In this document: piece after piece, positions 33,090-38,008 of the stretch
Numbering within the stretch: position 1 is the first letter of the stretch
How the letters are laid out: each line of letters begins with the position of its first letter
Source of the DNA: UBA1426 sp050953365
GTDB taxonomy: Bacteria > Bacillota > Clostridia > Peptostreptococcales > Anaerovoracaceae
DNA length: 38,008 nt
Assembly: GCA_050953365.1 (NCBI GenBank)
Contig: JBMNMN010000010.1
Coordinates: 1 to 38,008 of the forward strand
Direction: 5' to 3'
Notes under the pieces: model-generated
The model's database searches: none
What the model saw: only the letters and a program-made list of their open reading frames with translations
Told to the model about the DNA's origin: nothing
Made by a program: the position numbers and the translations under genes

Positions 33090-33863
33090 ATGAAAATTCA
33101 AAGAAGGGTGTTCGGAGGAAGGCCTTTAAAGATATCGCTGCCCATCATTGCCGCAGTGCTTTTATTGCTGATTATCGGATATGCCGCTGGCTTCATGGAT
33201 TTACCGGCAGTGCTGGGGCAGGAGAAAAAACTGCCCATATATTCTGTAGATACGGAGGAAAAGAAGATCGCTATTTCCTTTGATGCGGCTTGGGGCAACA
33301 CTCACAGCCGGCCGATTCTCGATATTTTGGATCAATATGGTGTAAAAACTACTTTCTTTCTCGTGAAGATCTGGGTGGATAAGTATCCGGAAGACGTGAA
33401 GGAGATTGCAGCCAGAGGCCATGAAGTGCAGAATCATTCGGCTACTCATCCGGACATGACCACTCTGTCCCCGGAACAAATCCGGAAAGAAATCCAGGAG
33501 ACGGAAGCCGCAATAGAGGCAATTACAGGGGTAAAGCCAAACCTGTTCCGGCCTCCCTTCGGCGCCTACGACAACAAAGTGATAGAGACTCTGGAAAGTA
33601 TGGGATATAAAGTGATCCAATGGTCTGTAGACAGCCTTGATTGGAAAGAGATATCGGCGGATCAGATCGTGGAAAGAGTCCTTTCTCGCATTGAGCCTGG
33701 ATCTATCGTTCTTTTTCATAACGATGCAGTCTATGTGGAGGAATACCTGCCGCGGATCCTTGAAGAACTGGCAGCGCAAGGGTATCAGGTTGTGCCCATC
33801 GGGCAGCTGATATACTGGGACAATTATCATATGGACCACACGGGAAAACAGATACCAAATTAG
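33090..33863 (+). CDS. Polysaccharide deacetylase, PdaB-like
   Basis: A 257-residue membrane-anchored NodB-domain protein. Residues 15-40 form a single N-terminal membrane anchor (LPIIAAVLLLLIIGYAAGF). The NodB motifs are ISFDAAWGN (motif 1), QNHSATHPDM (metal-binding H-x3-H), RPPFGAYD (motif 3) and SVDSLDW. Motif 1 has FDAAWG instead of the common FDDG, as in PdaB-like sporulation deacetylases, so metal binding may differ. It probably removes acetyl groups from peptidoglycan outside the cell, perhaps in the spore cortex. ATG 33090 is chosen with GGGGGTG upstream; GTG 33078 is an alternative. It is followed 17 bases later by the SSB-like gene. Confidence 0.85.
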   Translation: MKIQRRVFGGRPLKISLPIIAAVLLLLIIGYAAGFMDLPAVLGQEKKLPIYSVDTEEKKIAISFDAAWGNTHSRPILDILDQYGVKTTFFLVKIWVDKYPEDVKEIAARGHEVQNHSATHPDMTTLSPEQIRKEIQETEAAIEAITGVKPNLFRPPFGAYDNKVIETLESMGYKVIQWSVDSLDWKEISADQIVERVLSRIEPGSIVLFHNDAVYVEEYLPRILEELAAQGYQVVPIGQLIYWDNYHMDHTGKQIPN

Positions 33864-33880
33864 CGAAGGGAGCAGGGGAA

Positions 33881-34492
33881 TTGGACAACAATGTAGAGAC
33901 AAACCGGACGGAATTATCCGGCGCCATTATTTCCTTACCCGAATACAGCCATAAATCGTATGGGGAGATTTTCTATGCCATGACGGTAGGAGTTCATCGC
34001 AAAAGCGGTTATTGTGACATTATCCCCGTGATTATATCGGAGCGGCTTATTTGGGATACGGAGCTTACGGAAGGGGATGCCGTCCAGATCATCGGACAGA
34101 TCCGAACATATAACGAGATTATCGACGGTAAAAACAGGCTTAATATTGTAGTTTTCGCCCGGGAATTCATATTGGCAGGCGAAGAAGCAGGCGATATAAA
34201 CAAGGTCTATTTGGAAGGTTATTTATGCAAACCTCCTGTCCGCAGGGTTTCCCCTCTGGGGAGGGAAATCTGCGATATAATGCTGGCCGTGAACCGCATG
34301 TACAACAAATCGGATTACATACCTTGCATTGCATGGGGAAGAAATGCGGTTTATGCGGGAGGATTGTGCGTGGGCACAAAGATACGCATAAGCGGAAGAA
34401 TACAAAGCCGTGAATACAGAAAACGGCAGGAGGATGGCGAATTAATTACAAGAACCGCCTATGAAGTGTCCATCATAAGAATGGAGGAATAA
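33881..34492 (+). CDS. Single-stranded DNA-binding-like protein with two OB folds
   Basis: A 203-residue protein. Residues 1-100 and 105-203 each look like an OB fold of the SSB type. The second, with KVYLEGYLCKPPVRRVSPLGREICDIMLAVNR and YIPCIAWGRNA, closely follows the SSB pattern. There is no acidic SSB tail (it ends IRMEE). It probably binds single-stranded DNA but is not the main replicative SSB. The start is TTG 33881 with GGGAGCAGGGG upstream. It is downstream of the deacetylase gene and about 200 bases before plsX. Confidence 0.75.
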   Translation: MDNNVETNRTELSGAIISLPEYSHKSYGEIFYAMTVGVHRKSGYCDIIPVIISERLIWDTELTEGDAVQIIGQIRTYNEIIDGKNRLNIVVFAREFILAGEEAGDINKVYLEGYLCKPPVRRVSPLGREICDIMLAVNRMYNKSDYIPCIAWGRNAVYAGGLCVGTKIRISGRIQSREYRKRQEDGELITRTAYEVSIIRMEE

Positions 34493-34574
34493 TTGCTTTA
34501 GATTTCAGTTCGTGCAGCAGTTTATCCGCAGGATCTGTCTCTTTAGTCGTCTTTTCGTATGGACAAGCATTTCA

Positions 34575-34603
34575 TTGCATTTGAATTTTCCCTATGATAA
34601 ACT
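34575..34603 (+). promoter_or_regulatory. Possible promoter for plsX-rnc-smc
   Basis: TTGCAT (34575-34580), a 17-base spacer and TAAACT (34598-34603), about 90 bases before plsX. Both boxes are weak matches. Confidence 0.4.
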
Positions 34604-34691
34604 AAAAAACAGACATCTTGGGAAGGCAGTAATTGTAAAAGGGGTCTCACACCGTTTAGCCCCATACATAAAACGAATAGGGGGAAGACAA

Positions 34692-35711
34692 ATGCGAATC
34701 GTAGTAGATGGGATGGGTGGCGATAACGCGCCTGCCGCAATCGTTCAAGGCTGTGTTGAAGCGGCGGCCTTGATTTCACATCAAATATTCATCGTGGGAG
34801 ATGAATCGCTGATCAACCAGGAGTTGGGGAAATATAAATATAATAAAGAGCAGATCCAAGTGATTCATGCATCCGAAGTGATTACAAATGAAGATGCTCC
34901 CGTGCGAGCGGTTCGTACAAAGATTGAGTCTTCCATGGTAAAAGGAATCACGATGCTGAAAGAGCAGAAGGCGGATCTATTTATTTCTGCCGGAAATACC
35001 GGGGCCATAATGGCGGGGGGACTCTTTATTCTCGGCCGGATCCAAGGAATTGACAGGCCGGCAATTGCCGCGACCTACCCTATACTGTTAGGGAAAGGCG
35101 GCGTTTCTCTGCTGGTGGATTCCGGCGCAAATGTAGAATGTAAGCCGAACAACCTGCTGGAATACGGCGCCATGGGGAGCATATATATGCAGAAGGTTCT
35201 GAACGTGGACAACCCTACTGTGGGTTTAGTCAACGTGGGTTCGGAGGAAGCCAAAGGCACCACCATCATTAAGTCCGCCCATGAACTGCTTGCCAGAAGC
35301 AATCTGAATTTCATCGGGAATGTAGAGGCGAGAGATGTTCCCAAAGGTGTATGTGACGTAATTGTTTGCGACGGATTTGTCGGTAACGTGATTCTGAAGT
35401 TGACTGAGGGATTGGCCTGGACCATTTTAAAGCTTTTGAAAGCCAAGTTTACATCGGGCATGGTTTCTAAAATGGGCGCGCTTCTCCTGACGGGCAAATT
35501 CAAAGAGCTTAAAGAGCAGTTCGATTACTCTGAATACGGCGGAGCTCCCATCCTGGGAGTAAAGGGCGCCATGTTGAAAATGCACGGTTCTTCCAGCGCC
35601 AATGCCGTGAAGAACACTATATTAAAAGGCATTCCCTTTGCAGAAAACAATGTTGTGCAAGTCATTCAGGATTCGGTGCTCGAGCTGGAAGAAGTGATGT
35701 TCCGTGAGTAG
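34692..35711 (+). CDS. plsX: Phosphate acyltransferase
   Basis: Makes acyl-phosphate from acyl-ACP, the entry to phosphatidic acid synthesis in most Gram-positive bacteria. The 339-residue protein starts with MRIVVDGMGGDNAP and has SAGNTGAIMAGGLFILGR, LVDSGANVECKP, GNVEARDVPKG and VCDGFVGNVILKLTEG, all typical. The ATG at 34692 follows AGGGGGAAG; the open frame back to 34512 has no family similarity. The stop overlaps the GTG of rnc by 8 bases. In Bacillus fabD, fabG and acpA lie between plsX and rnc; here they are absent. Confidence 0.96.
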   Translation: MRIVVDGMGGDNAPAAIVQGCVEAAALISHQIFIVGDESLINQELGKYKYNKEQIQVIHASEVITNEDAPVRAVRTKIESSMVKGITMLKEQKADLFISAGNTGAIMAGGLFILGRIQGIDRPAIAATYPILLGKGGVSLLVDSGANVECKPNNLLEYGAMGSIYMQKVLNVDNPTVGLVNVGSEEAKGTTIIKSAHELLARSNLNFIGNVEARDVPKGVCDVIVCDGFVGNVILKLTEGLAWTILKLLKAKFTSGMVSKMGALLLTGKFKELKEQFDYSEYGGAPILGVKGAMLKMHGSSSANAVKNTILKGIPFAENNVVQVIQDSVLELEEVMFRE

Positions 35712-36396
35712 CACCGCTTTCGAGGAACGAATCGGCTATACATTCAAGGATCCTGCCCTGCTCCGGAAAGCCCTGACTCACAGCTCCGCCACCAATGAGA
35801 ACACCAATGGAGTTGCCGAAAACAACGAACGGTTGGAATTTCTCGGAGATGCGGTGTTCGATGTAATTATCAGCGAATATCTTTATCATAGAATGACGGA
35901 TGTAGAGGAAGGACAGTTGTCCAAGCTGCGAGCGCTGGTGGTATGCGAGCGCTCTTTATCGGAATGCGGCAAACGCTTACGGATTAACGAAGAACTGCGG
36001 CTTGGACGCGGTGAAGAGCTCAATGGCGGTCGAAACCGTTCTTCTATACTGGCCGACGCTATGGAAGCGGTAATCGGGGCTGTCTACTTGGACGGCGGAT
36101 TTGAAGCGGCCGCTTCTTTTGTGCTTTCTGCATTTAATACTACCATCGATATGGCCTTGTCCGGAATGCTGTATCGTGATTTTAAGACGGAGCTCCAGGA
36201 ATTTCTGCAAGCGCAGAAGGAAGTGGAGATCCGTTATCTTGTGGATCGGGAAGAAGGTCCCGACCATGACAAGACCTTCTACGTAAGCCTTTGGGACGGC
36301 AAGGAGAAATTGGGAGAAGGCGCGGGAAAAACGAAAAAAGAAGCGGAACAAAATGCGGCAAAAGCCGCGTTGGAGGGATACGGGGTTGTATTTTAA
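35704..36396 (+). CDS. rnc: Ribonuclease III
   Basis: Double-strand RNA endonuclease of 230 residues that processes rRNA precursors and some mRNAs. The catalytic signature NERLEFLGDAVFD lies near residue 41, and DAMEAVIGAVYLD holds the second metal-binding acidic residues. The C-terminal double-strand RNA-binding domain (DFKTELQEFLQ to GKTKKEAEQNAAKAAL) is complete. The start is GTG 35704, overlapping the plsX stop. The end overlaps the smc start by 11 bases. Translationally coupled operon plsX-rnc-smc. Confidence 0.96.
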   Translation: MSSTAFEERIGYTFKDPALLRKALTHSSATNENTNGVAENNERLEFLGDAVFDVIISEYLYHRMTDVEEGQLSKLRALVVCERSLSECGKRLRINEELRLGRGEELNGGRNRSSILADAMEAVIGAVYLDGGFEAAASFVLSAFNTTIDMALSGMLYRDFKTELQEFLQAQKEVEIRYLVDREEGPDHDKTFYVSLWDGKEKLGEGAGKTKKEAEQNAAKAALEGYGVVF

Positions 36397-38008
36397 AAGA
36401 ATTGACATTCAGGGATTTAAGTCTTTTGCAGAGCCGGTGAGCATTGAATTCCACGAAGGGATTACCTGCATTGTGGGTCCCAACGGAAGCGGAAAAAGCA
36501 ATATAGCCGATGCCATTCGGTGGGTACTGGGAGAGCAAAGCCCCAAAATGCTTCGGGGCGGTAAAATGGAAGAGGTCATCTTTGCCGGTACGGAAAACCG
36601 CAAATCCAAAGGGATGGCAGAGGTTACACTGGTAATCGATAATACCAGTCATATACTCCCCATCGATTACTCGGAAGTAGCAATTACCAGACGCATGTAC
36701 CGCTCGGGTGAGAGCGGCTATTATATTAATAAGGTTCCCTGCAGGCTGCGGGATATCCGGGAGCTTATCATGGATACAGGTATAGGCGTGGACGGGTATT
36801 CCATTATCGGACAGGGCCGAATTGCCGACATTCTCAGTGATAAGCCGGAAGGCAGGCGGCAGATTTTTGAAGAAGCTGCGGGTATCATGAAATACCGGAC
36901 CAAGAAAGAGGAGTCCGAGCGAAAACTGGAAGCGTCAAAGGCCAACCTGGACCGGGTCAACGATATTATAGGTGAAATAGAATCCAGGATCGACGGCCTG
37001 CGAGAGGACAGCATTAAAGCAACCGAGTATCTGGAACTTCGGGAACGCTATAAAAACATTGAGGTAAATATCATCCTCAAAAACATAGAAAACCTGGAGT
37101 TGAAGAACGAATACATAAAAGACGATATGAGCGAACTGGCTCATCGTATAGAGGAAATCGAGCAGCAGAAGGAATCCGTCGATAAGGATATTGCAGAAAA
37201 CAAAGCCCAAAGCGAGAAACTGGAAGCTTTAATAAATAACGGCCGGGATCGGCTGCTTGCGCTCGTTGAAGAGATCAACGTCCTTTCAAGCCGGAACCAG
37301 CTTCGCCAGGAAAGGCTTGCCTTCATTGAAAAGGAAAGGGAACGGTTGGAGGCTGAACTGGCGTCATTCGATCTGCGTAAAGAAAAAGAAGAGAAAAATG
37401 CCGTTGAGATTCGAGCCAGCCTTGAAAAGCTCAATGAAGAGTACGAGGCGCTGCAATCGCAGGCTGACGAAAAGAGCAAGCTGGTTGCATCTTTGGAGGC
37501 GGCGGCCATAGAAGCCCAATCTTTGATGGATGCAAATAAGGATCGAATCTATGAATGCCACAGCCGCGCCGCAGAAAAGAAGAGCGAGATAAACAGCCTA
37601 TTGAGTTTAAAGGATACCTTGACGAAACGGAAGGACCAGGTGCAGGCAGAAAGCGAGGCGGGAGATGCGACGGGCATAAACCTGTCGGATGAATACAGGC
37701 GGATTCAGGCTGAGCGGGATGAGGCGGAAGCGGCTCTTGAACGGCTGGAGCAGGAGAGTCTGCGGCTTAAGAGCGAATATAGCCAGGCTGTGTCAAGAGA
37801 GAAGCTTCTGAATCACGAACTTGGAGAACGTAAGGTAGCCATCGGGCAGCTTTCAGCCAGATGTAAGATGATCGAAGAGATGGAAAGCGCCTATGAAGGT
37901 TACAACGAAGCGGTAAAATTTATCATGAAATCCGGGCTGGAAGGGATCCACGGAGTGGTAGCGGATCTGATCCGTGTACCTTCCGGTCTTGAACTGGCTA
38001 TTGAGACG
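36386..38008 (+). CDS. smc: Chromosome segregation protein SMC (3' end outside window)
   Basis: The first 541 codons of the SMC ATPase, cut by the window edge. It begins MYFKRIDIQGFKSFAEPVSI and has the Walker A motif GPNGSGKS at 31-38, then the DAIRWVLGEQSPKMLRGG and GQGRIADILSDKPEGRR segments. Long coiled coil with heptads runs from about residue 160 to 500, and the sequence ends at the start of the hinge (GLEGIHGVVADLIRVPSGLE). The start is TTG 36386, 8 bases after GGAGGG and inside the end of rnc; MYxKRIxIQGFKSF is the usual family start. No stop codon occurs in the window. It condenses and segregates chromosomes with ScpA and ScpB. Confidence 0.96.
   Translation, partial: MYFKRIDIQGFKSFAEPVSIEFHEGITCIVGPNGSGKSNIADAIRWVLGEQSPKMLRGGKMEEVIFAGTENRKSKGMAEVTLVIDNTSHILPIDYSEVAITRRMYRSGESGYYINKVPCRLRDIRELIMDTGIGVDGYSIIGQGRIADILSDKPEGRRQIFEEAAGIMKYRTKKEESERKLEASKANLDRVNDIIGEIESRIDGLREDSIKATEYLELRERYKNIEVNIILKNIENLELKNEYIKDDMSELAHRIEEIEQQKESVDKDIAENKAQSEKLEALINNGRDRLLALVEEINVLSSRNQLRQERLAFIEKERERLEAELASFDLRKEKEEKNAVEIRASLEKLNEEYEALQSQADEKSKLVASLEAAAIEAQSLMDANKDRIYECHSRAAEKKSEINSLLSLKDTLTKRKDQVQAESEAGDATGINLSDEYRRIQAERDEAEAALERLEQESLRLKSEYSQAVSREKLLNHELGERKVAIGQLSARCKMIEEMESAYEGYNEAVKFIMKSGLEGIHGVVADLIRVPSGLELAIET

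Noticed and set aside
1..38008. tRNA or rRNA genes
   Set aside because: I saw no cloverleaf-like or rRNA-like segments on either strand; a dedicated scan would be needed to be certain.

Overview
The window looks like chromosomal DNA of a spore-forming, anaerobic-type member of the Clostridia. It carries spoVS, a spoIIM homologue, a PdaB-like deacetylase, a T-box leader on valS, a Firmicutes-style rplS-rbgA-rnhB cluster and a nudF/spoIIM/xerD neighbourhood like that of Bacillus. A family-level placement (for example Anaerovoracaceae/Family XIII) is only a guess.

Layout. 1-1847: five 24-bp repeats that encode an octapeptide repeat, the tail of an upstream protein, overlapping by ATGA a beta-CASP metallo-beta-lactamase RNase gene that carries eight single-base insertions. 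2198-5508: a sigma-54 enhancer-binding activator, a -24/-12 promoter and a PLP aminotransferase. 5609-8901 (minus): an operon of YprB-like exonuclease, metallophosphoesterase and proA. 8902-9306: an unusually structured intergenic region before spoVS. 9870-11249: citrate synthase. 11442-17841: a damaged cyclic-di-GMP region. Here a GGDEF gene is split by a 1.6-kb insertion sequence with a 7-bp target duplication, a BTAD/SARP-like regulator is frameshifted and 3'-truncated next to an ISLre2-type element, and two tandem c-di-GMP-I (GEMM) riboswitches lie before an exported transglutaminase-like protein. 18174-21282: prepilin peptidase, proB, proC and nudF. 21248-25237: spoIIM (minus), xerD-like recombinase, rplS, rbgA, rnhB. 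25284-26621 (minus): a second class III aminotransferase. 26835-32530: T-box, valS, folC, lipid kinase and GNAT. 32645-38008: a small coiled-coil protein (minus), polysaccharide deacetylase, tandem-OB SSB-like protein, plsX, rnc and the first 541 codons of smc.

How parts fit together. ProB, ProA and ProC make proline from glutamate, but proA is about 12 kb away in another operon. The activator at 2198 very probably drives the aminotransferase through the sigma-54 promoter at 4080-4095. The riboswitches would make the exported transglutaminase-like protein respond to c-di-GMP, while the nearby diguanylate cyclase gene, a plausible partner, is broken by an IS. Most of the rest is housekeeping: ribosome assembly, RNA processing, folate, phospholipid and chromosome segregation.

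The most notable observations are the reconstructable IS disruption of the GGDEF gene, the tandem riboswitches with the Shine-Dalgarno directly after the second aptamer, the insertion-only frameshifts in the RNase gene, the interleaved inverted repeats upstream of spoVS, and the many short tandem duplications.
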